Below are positions 15,437 to 24,139 of a stretch of 36,299 nucleotides of DNA, one piece after another; the stretch's first letter is position 1, and each line of letters opens with the position of its first letter. The position numbers were made by a program, and so were the translations under genes. The notes beneath the pieces are model-generated. The model ran no database searches and was not told the DNA's origin. It saw nothing but the letters and a program-made list of their open reading frames with translations. The stretch lies in the NCBI RefSeq assembly GCF_028293085.1, contig NZ_JAQGLC010000301.1, positions 1 to 36,299 of the forward strand, given 5' to 3'. The DNA is from Sphingomonas bacterium. Lineage in GTDB: Bacteria; Pseudomonadota; Alphaproteobacteria; Sphingomonadales; Sphingomonadaceae.

Positions 15437-16440
15437 CCGCACCTTTCCGCAACTATACCGGCGTCGAGCGCGCCGCCGTGCTGATGATGCTGGTCGGCGA
15501 GGAGGAGGCCGCGGCGATCCTGCAGAAACTCGATCCCGAGGAAGTCCGCCAGCTCGGCAAGGCGATGTTCGCGGTCGCCGATGTCAGCGAGACCGAGGTC
15601 GAATTCGTGCTCGACGATTTCGTCGGCAAGGCACGTGAACGTACCGGCATCACCTTCGATCCACGTCCGCAGATCGAAACCATGATGACCCGCGCGCTCG
15701 GCCAGGAAAAGGCCGACAGCGTGCTGGCGCGGATCATTCCGCCAGAGGACGCCTGCCAGATCGACCTGCTCGACTGGCTCGACGCCGGCGAGATCGCCGG
15801 GCTGATCGAAAAGGAACATCCCCAGATCGCCGCGGTCCTGATCGCGAATCTCGATCCGGTGATCGCGGCGCAGGTTCTCGAATTGCTGCCCGATGCGGTG
15901 CAGCCCGACATCCTCCACCGCGTCGCGCGGCTCGGCCCGATCACGCCCGAGGCGGTCGAGACCCTGAAGACCGTGCTCGCCGGCCGCGTCGGCACCAGCA
16001 AGCAGCCCGCCGGCGTCACGCTTGGCGGGACGCGGGATGCCGCGAAGATCCTGTCGAGCGGCCGCAAGGCGACCGAGCTCCGCGTCATGCCCAAGCTGTT
16101 CAAGATCGACCGCGACGTCGCCAAGGCGATCGAGGAGGCGATGTTCGTCTTCGACAATCTGCTCGAGCTCGACGACAAGAATCTCGGCACGCTTATCCGC
16201 AACATCGATGGCGACATCCTCACGCGCGCTCTCAAGGGCGTCGACGAGGCGATGCGCGCGCGGTTCCTGGGCTGCATGTCGAGCCGCGCGGCCGACGGCA
16301 TTCGCGACGAAATGGAAGCGCGCGGGCCGATGAAGCTGTCCGAAGTGCTCGATGCGCAGAAGGTGATCATCCAGATCGCGCGTAATCTCGCCAAGGACGG
16401 CACGATCCAGATGGGCGGGGGCGAGGACGATTATGTCTGA
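15433..16440 (+). CDS. fliG: Flagellar motor switch protein FliG
   Basis: 335 aa; EEEAAAILQKLDPEEVRQLGKAM, EHPQIAAVLIANLDP, MFVFDNLLELDDKNLGTLIRNIDGDILTRALKG. Confidence 0.97.
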   Translation: MTAPFRNYTGVERAAVLMMLVGEEEAAAILQKLDPEEVRQLGKAMFAVADVSETEVEFVLDDFVGKARERTGITFDPRPQIETMMTRALGQEKADSVLARIIPPEDACQIDLLDWLDAGEIAGLIEKEHPQIAAVLIANLDPVIAAQVLELLPDAVQPDILHRVARLGPITPEAVETLKTVLAGRVGTSKQPAGVTLGGTRDAAKILSSGRKATELRVMPKLFKIDRDVAKAIEEAMFVFDNLLELDDKNLGTLIRNIDGDILTRALKGVDEAMRARFLGCMSSRAADGIRDEMEARGPMKLSEVLDAQKVIIQIARNLAKDGTIQMGGGEDDYV

Positions 16441-17173
16441 TTTCACCGCGGGCTTCGTCAACCGTCACGAGGCGGTGGCGCAGGCATTGCAACAGGCGTT
16501 CGATGTTCCGCCCGAGGCCTTCGCGCCCGCCGACCTGAAGGCGTGGGCGGTGGGCCGCAACGGCCCGGTGTCCTTTTCGCCGCAATCCGACGGACCGCGT
16601 CATTTCCACCCGGCGGATCCGGCAACCAACCCGACCGAGGGCTGGGACCCATTCGCCGCGGCGGACGCGGCCCCGGCCGCATCCTTCGTCGATCCGATCG
16701 CGACAGCCCACGCCGCCGGCTTTGCCGAGGGCATGGCCACCGCGATCGCGGAGATCGGCGAAACCGGCGATCGTGATCGCGCATTGCTCGCCGAACTCGG
16801 CGAGGCGTTGCGCAGCGACGGACGGCTGGATCGCGAGCGGATGGCGCGCCAGTTGCGCCAGACCGTGATGTTCCTCGTCTCCCGCCTGATCGGGGAGGTC
16901 GGCATTGCGCCAGACATTCTCGCCCGCCGGATCGAATCCGCCGCCGAGATGCTTGCCGACAGCGCTGAATCGGCGCTGCTGCGGGTTCATCCCGACGATG
17001 TCGCGTTGCTCGATGGCAAGCTTCCCAAGACCGTCTTCGCAGTCGGCGACGCCAGTGTTGCGCGGGGCAGCTTCGTGCTCGAATCGGCCTCAACCATCGT
17101 CGAGGACGGCCCGGAACTATGGCTCGAGCAACTCGCCCAGGCGATCGACCGCGTCGCCGTGCCGAATGGGTGA
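16433..17173 (+). CDS. fliH: Flagellar assembly protein FliH
   Basis: 246 aa; position between fliG and fliI; C-terminus with VHPDDVALLDGKLP. Confidence 0.82.
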   Translation: MSDFTAGFVNRHEAVAQALQQAFDVPPEAFAPADLKAWAVGRNGPVSFSPQSDGPRHFHPADPATNPTEGWDPFAAADAAPAASFVDPIATAHAAGFAEGMATAIAEIGETGDRDRALLAELGEALRSDGRLDRERMARQLRQTVMFLVSRLIGEVGIAPDILARRIESAAEMLADSAESALLRVHPDDVALLDGKLPKTVFAVGDASVARGSFVLESASTIVEDGPELWLEQLAQAIDRVAVPNG

Positions 17174-18510
17174 CTGACCGCATGTTGAACCGTTTCACGA
17201 GCGATTATCTCGAATCGCTGGGCATTCCGGATTTCACGCCGAGTCCGAAGATCTCCGGCCGCCTGGCTTCGTTCGACGGCCTGCTGATGGAGGCGGTCGG
17301 TCTCACGCTGCCGGTCGGCACCGTCTGTCAGGTCGGCAGCAAGGGCGCGGGTGTCGAGGCCGAGGTGATCGGTTTCCGCAACGGCCGCACCCTGCTGATG
17401 AATCTGGGTGGCCCTGCGCCGCTCCTCCCGCAAATGCCGGTGCGTCCGCTTGGGCCTCCGGGCGAGGCGGAAGTCGGTGCGGCGTTGCTCGGCCGCGTCG
17501 TCGATGGCGCCGGCAAGCCGATCGACGGGCTCGGCCCGATTCGCGGTGCCGATCACTGGCCGATTTCCGGCAAGCTGCAGAGCCCGCTCGATCGTGGCCG
17601 CGTGCTGAAGCCGCTCGATGTCGGCGTGCGCGCGATCAACGGCCTGCTCACCGTCGGCCAGGGCCAGCGAATCGGCATCATGGCCGGCTCCGGCGTCGGC
17701 AAGTCGGTGCTGCTGGGCATGATCGTGCGCGCCGCCGAAGCGGACGTGATCGTGATCGGGCTGATCGGCGAGCGCAGCCGCGAGGTCGCGGACTTTCTCG
17801 AGACCAAGGTCGCGGGCGAGGCGCGCCAGCGCGCCGTTGTGGTCGCTGTCCCCGCCAATCATTCGCCGGTGCTCCGTATCCGCGGTGCGTTGCGTACCCA
17901 TGCCATCGCCGAGGCCTTTCGCGCGCAAGGCAAGAAGGTGCTGTTGATCATGGACAGCCTGACGCGCGTCGCCCATGCCGGCCGCGAGATCGGCCTTGCG
18001 CTGGGCGAGCCGGCCAGCGCGCGGGGGTATCCGCCATCGGCCATCGCCATGCTGCCCAACCTTATCGAGCGCGCGGGCACAGACGTCGTCTCGGGCGGCT
18101 CGATCACCGCGATCTACACCGTGCTCGCTGACGGCGACGACGGCAACGACCCGGTCGTCGACAGCGCCCGCTCGATCCTCGACGGCCATATCGTGCTGTC
18201 GCGCGCGCTTGCCGAGCACGGCGTCTATCCCGCGATCGACATCGGTCCCTCGGTCAGCCGAGTCATGACCGACATCACCGACAAGGCGCATCAGAAGGCC
18301 GCACGCGTGCTGCGCCGCCATCTCGCCACCTATGAGGAGAATCGCGATCTGGTGCTGATGGGTGCCTATCGCGCCGGCGCCGATCCCGCGATCGACGCCG
18401 CGATTGCCTGCCATCCGGCGGTGATGGAATATATCAAGCAGGATCCGGACGAGGTGGTGTCGCTCGCCGACGCCGTCGCGGAGCTGACCGGCGTGTTCGG
18501 CGATGGCTAA
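17170..18510 (+). CDS. fliI: Flagellar export ATPase FliI
   Basis: Walker A GIMAGSGVGKSVLLGMIV, LIGERSREVADFLE, LLIMDSLTRVAHAGREIGLALGEP. GTG at 17170 (GTGA overlap with fliH) or ATG at 17182. Confidence 0.97.
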   Translation: MTDRMLNRFTSDYLESLGIPDFTPSPKISGRLASFDGLLMEAVGLTLPVGTVCQVGSKGAGVEAEVIGFRNGRTLLMNLGGPAPLLPQMPVRPLGPPGEAEVGAALLGRVVDGAGKPIDGLGPIRGADHWPISGKLQSPLDRGRVLKPLDVGVRAINGLLTVGQGQRIGIMAGSGVGKSVLLGMIVRAAEADVIVIGLIGERSREVADFLETKVAGEARQRAVVVAVPANHSPVLRIRGALRTHAIAEAFRAQGKKVLLIMDSLTRVAHAGREIGLALGEPASARGYPPSAIAMLPNLIERAGTDVVSGGSITAIYTVLADGDDGNDPVVDSARSILDGHIVLSRALAEHGVYPAIDIGPSVSRVMTDITDKAHQKAARVLRRHLATYEENRDLVLMGAYRAGADPAIDAAIACHPAVMEYIKQDPDEVVSLADAVAELTGVFGDG

Positions 18511-18922
18511 ACCGGCCAAGCTCGACCGCCTGCTCCGCGTCCGCACGCTGCAACTGGGCCTGGTCCGCGCCGAAGAGGTGCGGGCGCAGGACCGTTTCCG
18601 CAGCGAGACGGCGCTCAAGAGCCGGATCGCGCAACTCGCCGAGGGTGTTGCACCCTCTTCCGCGCAGACCGCGGGCTTTTCCTTCATCGCCGCCGCGCAT
18701 TTCCGCGATCGCCTCCAGCAATCCGCCGAGGCTGCCGAGGGGCGGCTGCGCGCGGCCGAGCAGGTGGTCGAACGCGCCGCCGAGGCGACCCGCGAGGCGA
18801 GGCGTGACCAGAGCGCGATCGAGAAGCTGATCGCCCGTGCCGATGCCGATGCCGTGCTGAAGGCGATCCGCGCGCTCGAAGCCGCACCGCCCACGCGAAA
18901 GATTCGGCACGATCCTTGCTGA
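18503..18922 (+). CDS. fliJ: FliJ-like flagellar export chaperone
   Basis: 139 aa coiled-coil protein directly after fliI (8-nt overlap). Confidence 0.72.
   Translation: MAKPAKLDRLLRVRTLQLGLVRAEEVRAQDRFRSETALKSRIAQLAEGVAPSSAQTAGFSFIAAAHFRDRLQQSAEAAEGRLRAAEQVVERAAEATREARRDQSAIEKLIARADADAVLKAIRALEAAPPTRKIRHDPC
18905..18920 (+). promoter_or_regulatory. Sigma54 -24/-12 promoter upstream of fliK, overlapping the end of fliJ
   Basis: CGGCAC-GATCC-TTGCT, correct spacing; the -12 element lies in the last codons of fliJ. Confidence 0.65.
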
Positions 18923-18960
18923 AACCCCTGGTGGCGGATTGTGCCGAACGGGATGCACGA

Positions 18961-20100
18961 ATGATCGAGCTTTCTACCCAGCTAACGCAGTCGACCTCTC
19001 CGGTTTCCGTACCGGCCGCGCCGGGGGGCGCGGCCGGCGGATTCGTGCAGGTTCTTGCCGCGTTTCTGGACGCGAATGCGGGTGCGGCGCCCGATGCGCC
19101 GGCCGATCCCGGCTTGCCGGCCGACCGGCAGGGCCTTGCCGATGACGGCAAGACCTTGCCCGACGATGTTGCCGATGACGACGATGGCGACGATGCGGCG
19201 CTGGTCTGGCTGCCCGCCGGCATGGCGGTGCCGCTTCCGATCGTGCAGCCGATCCGCCTTCCCGCCGGCATGAGCCTGAGTGGGGCGCGGTTGCCCGAAC
19301 TCGCCGGCGAAACTGCGCTGAAAGGCTCTCAGGCGACTATGGGCGTTCAGCTCAACGGAACCCAGGATCTCACCGGAGATCAGGCCGCCACGGCTATGCC
19401 GGCGGTGGCGGGCGATTCGGCCGGCATCGACACCCCACCGGTTACCGCCCTCTCCACGACTCCGGTCAAGGATTCGTCCCGGGTCAAGCCGGCACAAGGC
19501 CTGGAGCAGCCGCCTGCCGCAATCGCGCCGACGGCCCAGCCCGCCGGCCAAGCTTTCGCAGCCGCCATCGCCGCCGCCTCCGCCAACCATGAGCGGCCGG
19601 GCCGTGACGACGATCGCCCCGATTCGCAGAACCCGTCCAACCCGCTTGTCGCGGCTCAGGCGGAAACCGCCAGCAAGCCCATCGTCCAGGCGGTCGCCGA
19701 CGCGAAGCACGCCCCGCTCGACCTGCGCGACGATCGCGGCTTGCAGGGCATGATCGACCGGATCGAGACGTTGCGGGACGACGCCAATGCGCGCGACACC
19801 CGAATCCGGCTGGTTCCCGACGCGCTCGGCGGCGTCGATGTCGCGGTCCGCAAGGACGGCGACATCGTCCATGTCCATTTCACCGCCGATACCCAGGCGA
19901 CGCGGACGCTGCTCAGCGACGCGCAGCCGCGCCTGGCCGAGCTGGCCGAGGCCCGCGGCGTGAAGCTGGGGCAGACCAGCGTCGATGCCGGTACCGGCGG
20001 CACGAACCAGCAGCCGCGGCCGGAAGCGCCGCGCGCGCAGGCGCCCGTATCAGCGCTGATTCCGGACGAAGACCTTTCCATCGATCAACGACTCGCCTGA
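18961..20100 (+). CDS. fliK: Flagellar hook-length control protein FliK
   Basis: Ala/Pro-rich protein with Flg_hook-like C-terminal domain IRLVPDALGGVDVAVRKDGDIVHVHFTADTQATRTLLSDAQPRLAELAEARGVKLGQTSVD. Confidence 0.82.
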   Translation: MIELSTQLTQSTSPVSVPAAPGGAAGGFVQVLAAFLDANAGAAPDAPADPGLPADRQGLADDGKTLPDDVADDDDGDDAALVWLPAGMAVPLPIVQPIRLPAGMSLSGARLPELAGETALKGSQATMGVQLNGTQDLTGDQAATAMPAVAGDSAGIDTPPVTALSTTPVKDSSRVKPAQGLEQPPAAIAPTAQPAGQAFAAAIAAASANHERPGRDDDRPDSQNPSNPLVAAQAETASKPIVQAVADAKHAPLDLRDDRGLQGMIDRIETLRDDANARDTRIRLVPDALGGVDVAVRKDGDIVHVHFTADTQATRTLLSDAQPRLAELAEARGVKLGQTSVDAGTGGTNQQPRPEAPRAQAPVSALIPDEDLSIDQRLA

Positions 20101-20117
20101 ACTGAAGGAGCCTTAAG

Positions 20118-20726
20118 ATGAGTGACCTCGAAGACGTGCAGACCCCCAAGAAAAAGAAGAAGGGCGGCAAAGGCAAATTTATCGTTCTGACGCTGGGCCT
20201 GCTCGTGCTCGGCGGCGGCGCGGGTGGCGGTTTTTACGCCTGGAGCAGCGGCATGGTCGGCGGCGGCGGCGCGCATGCGGCCGAAGCCTCCGGCCCCAGG
20301 CTCGTCCCCAAGAGCGAGCAGAAACGGATGAGCGGCTCCGGCGAGGGCGAGCATGGCGAAGGCGCGCCTGCCGGCACCAAGCCGCCAAGCGGAGCGGGCG
20401 GCGAGAAATACGCCTCCAACTATTATGCCATGGACAAGGAGTTCACCTCCAACCTCCAGGACAGCGTCCATTTCATCCAGGTCGGGATCGCCGTCTCGAC
20501 GCCCTATGACGACACGGTCATCGACAATATCAAGACCAACGAGATCGCGGTCCGCTCCGCGATCCTGATGGCGCTCGGCGACACGACCGAGGAGCAGGTG
20601 TTCACCAGCGACGGCAAGAAGCTGCTCGAACGCCGTCTGGCCAAGGCAATCAACGACACGCTGAAGGAAAAGGAAGGATTCGGCGGGATTGGTAACGTCT
20701 ACTTTACCAATTTTGTTGTTCAGTGA
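20118..20726 (+). CDS. fliL: Flagellar basal body-associated protein FliL
   Basis: 202 aa; lysine-rich N-terminus, one TM helix, YYAMDKEFTSNLQDSVHFIQVGIAVSTPYDDTVIDNIKTNEIAVRSAILMALG. Confidence 0.92.
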   Translation: MSDLEDVQTPKKKKKGGKGKFIVLTLGLLVLGGGAGGGFYAWSSGMVGGGGAHAAEASGPRLVPKSEQKRMSGSGEGEHGEGAPAGTKPPSGAGGEKYASNYYAMDKEFTSNLQDSVHFIQVGIAVSTPYDDTVIDNIKTNEIAVRSAILMALGDTTEEQVFTSDGKKLLERRLAKAINDTLKEKEGFGGIGNVYFTNFVVQ

Positions 20727-20732
20727 TGAGGC

Positions 20733-21677
20733 ATGGTTAACGCGGCTTCACCACAATCGGACGAACGGCGGGATCGGTCCCGGCACGCGGCGGAACACGT
20801 CACGCTGGGGACCGCTAATCTCAACCCGTTCGGCGATCTGCACACGTTGCAGCACCTCTCGGCGCGGCTGGCGCGAGGGATGCGCGGCGTGTTCGAGCCG
20901 TTGCTGCGCAAGGAAATCCGCACCTGGGCGGAGCCTTTGGTCGTCCAGCGCTTCGCCGATTACCGCGCCGAGCGTCCCGAGGGGCTGACCGCCTGGCTGC
21001 CGCTGGCGATGGCACCGTCGACCGGCCAGGCGATGGTCGTGCTCGACGGGCGCTTCGTGATGGAGCTGCTCGATCTGTTCTTCGGCGGCACCGGTGCGGT
21101 CGCGCATGACATGCCGGCCGAATTCTCGCCCGCGGCGGAGGCAATGATCGGCCGGCTGGGCATGATGCTCGCCGTGCCGCTCAAGGCTGCTTGGGAGCCA
21201 CTTGCCCGAATCGATTTCCGCCCCGGCCATGTCGAGGTGAATCCTGCCCTGCTCGCCGGCCTGGACGGCGACGACGCGATGGTGATCACTCGTTTCGGCA
21301 TCGGCGTGGGCACGGCCAAGCCGGTTTTTGTCGACATCGCCTATCCGGTTGCCGCACTGAAGCCTCACGCGCCGTCGCTGACCGGCAAGGTCCATAGCAA
21401 GACCGCCGAACCGGATCCCGCCTGGCGCAACAGCCTGACCCGTGCGGTCATGGGCGTCCGCTTCCCGATCCGCTCTGTGCTCGCCGAGCCGATGGTGTCG
21501 CTCAGCATGCTGATGGATCTCAAGCCCGGCGATGTCATCCCGATCAGCCTCGGTGCCGATGTGCCGGTGATGGTCGGCGGCGACCGGCTCGGCGCCGGCA
21601 CCGTCGGCACCTCGAACGGCCATGCGGCCATTCGTCTCAACTCGATCACGCGCGACAAGAATGAGGAAGTCCAATGA
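20733..21677 (+). CDS. fliM: Flagellar motor switch protein FliM
   Basis: 314 aa; WLPLAMAPSTGQAMVVLDGRFVMELLDLFFGGTG; C-terminal SpoA-like LSMLMDLKPGDVIPISLGADVPVMVGGDRLGAGTVGTSNGHAAIRL. Confidence 0.93.
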   Translation: MVNAASPQSDERRDRSRHAAEHVTLGTANLNPFGDLHTLQHLSARLARGMRGVFEPLLRKEIRTWAEPLVVQRFADYRAERPEGLTAWLPLAMAPSTGQAMVVLDGRFVMELLDLFFGGTGAVAHDMPAEFSPAAEAMIGRLGMMLAVPLKAAWEPLARIDFRPGHVEVNPALLAGLDGDDAMVITRFGIGVGTAKPVFVDIAYPVAALKPHAPSLTGKVHSKTAEPDPAWRNSLTRAVMGVRFPIRSVLAEPMVSLSMLMDLKPGDVIPISLGADVPVMVGGDRLGAGTVGTSNGHAAIRLNSITRDKNEEVQ

Positions 21678-21964
21678 ACGACATGACCGGCGGATTCCCG
21701 GTCGACGCTTCGCTCGCGGCCAATTTCCGGCTGCTGCAGGACGTCGACGTCAAGCTGACCGTCGAGATCGGATCTACCTCGCTCACCTTGCGCGAATTGC
21801 TCGCGCTGGGTGAATCGAGCGTGATCGAGCTCGATCGCCAGGCCAATGAGCTGCTCGACGTGCTGGTCAACGGCACGCTGATCGGCCGCGGCGAGGTGGT
21901 GATGGTCGGCGACCGCTTCGGCGTCCGCATGACCGAGCTCGTCTCCCCCGAAAAGCGGGCCTGA
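21674..21964 (+). CDS. fliN: Flagellar motor switch protein FliN
   Basis: 96 aa SpoA domain: LLQDVDVKLTVEIGSTSLTLRELLALGESSVIELDRQANELLDVLVNGTLIGRGEVVMVGDRFGVRMTELV. Confidence 0.96.
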   Translation: MNDMTGGFPVDASLAANFRLLQDVDVKLTVEIGSTSLTLRELLALGESSVIELDRQANELLDVLVNGTLIGRGEVVMVGDRFGVRMTELVSPEKRA

Positions 21965-21970
21965 ACCGCG

Positions 21971-22225
21971 ATGATGTGGTCCTATGTCCTCAAGCTGGTC
22001 GTGTTGCTGCCGCTCGTTTGCGGCCTGATGATCGGCTGCCTCTATCTCTGGCGCCGGCTTGAATCGCGGCTGCCTGGCCAGCCCGCCAACCGCATGATGG
22101 CGGTCAAGGAAACCATGATGATCTCGCCGGGCCTGCGCCTCGCGGTGCTCGAGTTCGAGGGGCGCAAGCTGCTGATCTCGGTCGGCCGTGGCGGCGTGAC
22201 CCTGATCGATCGGGGCGACAAATGA
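21971..22225 (+). CDS. fliO: Flagellar biosynthetic protein FliO
   Basis: 84 aa; one TM helix then MMISPGLRLAVLEFEGRKLLISVGRGGVTLID; between fliN and fliP. Confidence 0.82.
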   Translation: MMWSYVLKLVVLLPLVCGLMIGCLYLWRRLESRLPGQPANRMMAVKETMMISPGLRLAVLEFEGRKLLISVGRGGVTLIDRGDK

Positions 22226-23088
22226 CCAAGGTCCGTCGGTTGAGCCAATCCGGTCCGAGCTTGTTCGGGGAGGCCCCCGCGCCACGTGCGCGTCTGCCCT
22301 GGGGCAAGATCGCGCTGCTGATGCTCGGTATCGTCTTCGCGGTGATCGTCGCGCATCCTGCCTTCGCCCAGGCCGCTCCTGCGGTGACGCCGCCCGCTAC
22401 GCCGGGCACCGGCGACGCGGTCGACCGGGCGCTGGGCGATCTCGGCGGCGGCAATGCGCCGCTGTCGCTGTCGCTGCAGGTCCTCATCATCATGGGGCTG
22501 CTGACGATCCTGCCGGGCATCCTGCTGATGATGACCAGCTTCACGCGGATCGTCATCGTGCTCGCGATCCTGCGCCAGGCGCTGGGTCTCCAGCAGACCC
22601 CGCCCAACCAGGTGCTGATCGGCCTGTCGTTGTTCCTGTCCTTCTTCGTGATGGCGCCGGTGGTCAACCAGATCAACGTGACCGCGATCCAGCCTTATGC
22701 CGAGAGCAAGATCGGCGCGACCGAGATGATCAAGAACGCCTCGGTGCCGCTGCATGCCTTCATGACCAAGCAGACGCGGGTGAAGGACATCACGATGTTC
22801 GCCGGCATCGCCAAGTCCGGCCCCTATGCCAATTCGGAGCAGGTTCCCTTCTCGGTCCTGCTGCCCGCCTTCGTGACGAGCGAGCTCAAGACCGCCTTCC
22901 AGATCGGCTTCCTCGTCTTCCTGCCTTTCATCGTCATCGATCTCGTCGTCGCGACCGTGCTGATGTCGCTGGGCATGATGATGATGTCGCCGACGATGAT
23001 CTCAATGCCGTTCAAGCTGCTGTTGTTCGTCCTGGTCGACGGCTGGGCGCTGACCATGGGCAGCCTCGCCAACAGTTTTGTGAGTTAG
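22222..23088 (+). CDS. fliP: Flagellar export apparatus protein FliP
   Basis: 288 aa; LLMMTSFTRIVIVLAILRQALGLQQTPPNQVLIGLSLFLSFFVM and MMMMSPTMISMPFKLLLFVLVDGWAL. Confidence 0.98.
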   Translation: MTKVRRLSQSGPSLFGEAPAPRARLPWGKIALLMLGIVFAVIVAHPAFAQAAPAVTPPATPGTGDAVDRALGDLGGGNAPLSLSLQVLIIMGLLTILPGILLMMTSFTRIVIVLAILRQALGLQQTPPNQVLIGLSLFLSFFVMAPVVNQINVTAIQPYAESKIGATEMIKNASVPLHAFMTKQTRVKDITMFAGIAKSGPYANSEQVPFSVLLPAFVTSELKTAFQIGFLVFLPFIVIDLVVATVLMSLGMMMMSPTMISMPFKLLLFVLVDGWALTMGSLANSFVS

Positions 23089-23093
23089 CGGCG

Positions 23094-23363
23094 ATGGACG
23101 CAGATTATTTCCTCACCATCGCCAACCAGACGATGTGGGTGCTGGCGCTCGCCGCCGCGCCGATCCTGATCCCGGCTCTGTTCGCCGGCCTCATCACCGG
23201 CATGATCCAGGCGGCGACCTCGATCAACGAGCAGACTTTGTCGTTCGTGCCGAAGCTGATCGTCGTGGCGGTCTCGATCATGATCTTCGGCGGCCTGATC
23301 CTCGGGCTGCTGAGCGATTTCACGATCGGCATCTTCGAGCGGATTCCCGATCTCGTCCGATGA
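23094..23363 (+). CDS. fliQ: Flagellar export apparatus protein FliQ
   Basis: 89 aa; GLITGMIQAATSINEQTLSFVPKLIVVAVSI. Confidence 0.97.
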   Translation: MDADYFLTIANQTMWVLALAAAPILIPALFAGLITGMIQAATSINEQTLSFVPKLIVVAVSIMIFGGLILGLLSDFTIGIFERIPDLVR

Positions 23364-24139
23364 GCGTGCTCGGCTTCGGCCTCTCGATCGAGCCGAAGCT
23401 CTGGGCGCTGATCTTCGTGATGGTGCGCATCGGCGCCGCGTTCATCGCGGCGCCCGTGTTCAGCGCCGTCTCGATCCCGGTCACGGTGCGCGTCACCTTG
23501 TCGGGCGCGATCGGCGTACTGGTGCTTGCCGCACACCCGATCACCCCGCCCGCGCAGATCTTCGCCTTCGCGACCTTCCTTGCCATCGCGGCGGAGGCGC
23601 TGGTGGGTTTCGCGATGGGCTTCATCCTTCAGATCGCTTTCGCCGCACCGCTGATCGCCAGCGAAGTGATCGGCACCTCGATGGGCATCGGTTTCGCCTC
23701 GTCGATCGATCCACAGAATGGCCGCTCGACGCCGGCGCTGGGCCAGTTCTTCTCGATGATGCTGACCCTGCTGTTCCTGTCGATGAACGGCCATCTGATG
23801 CTCGTCGAGATGATCGTGAAAAGCTATGACGTGCTCCCGGTCGGCGATGCCTGGATGACGGCAGGGCAACTCAAGGACATCGCGTTCTTCGGCGGCTACA
23901 CTTTCATGGCCGGGTTGCTGCTCGCCTTGCCGGTCGGCTTCCTGTTGCTCTGCCTCAACCTCATCGTCGGGATGCTGTCGCGTTCCGCGCCCGCGCTCAA
24001 CCTGTTCGCGATCGGCCTGCCGACCAGCCTGGCGGTCGGTGTCGTCGCGCTTGCGCTCTCCTTCCCGGCGATGGGCGATTACATGATGGTCATCGTCACC
24101 CAAGGCCTCGCCGCCGCCCAGAGCCTGGTGCTCGGCTGA
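23360..24139 (+). CDS. fliR: Flagellar export apparatus protein FliR
   Basis: ATG at 23360 overlapping fliQ; MVRIGAAFIAAPVFSAVSIPVTVRVTLSGAIGVL...GMLSRSAPALNLFAIGLP. Confidence 0.95.
   Translation: MSVLGFGLSIEPKLWALIFVMVRIGAAFIAAPVFSAVSIPVTVRVTLSGAIGVLVLAAHPITPPAQIFAFATFLAIAAEALVGFAMGFILQIAFAAPLIASEVIGTSMGIGFASSIDPQNGRSTPALGQFFSMMLTLLFLSMNGHLMLVEMIVKSYDVLPVGDAWMTAGQLKDIAFFGGYTFMAGLLLALPVGFLLLCLNLIVGMLSRSAPALNLFAIGLPTSLAVGVVALALSFPAMGDYMMVIVTQGLAAAQSLVLG

Noticed and set aside
16987-18894. 635-aa minus-strand ORF opposite fliI/fliJ
   Set aside because: Shadow ORF with biased composition; FliI Walker motifs are on the plus strand.
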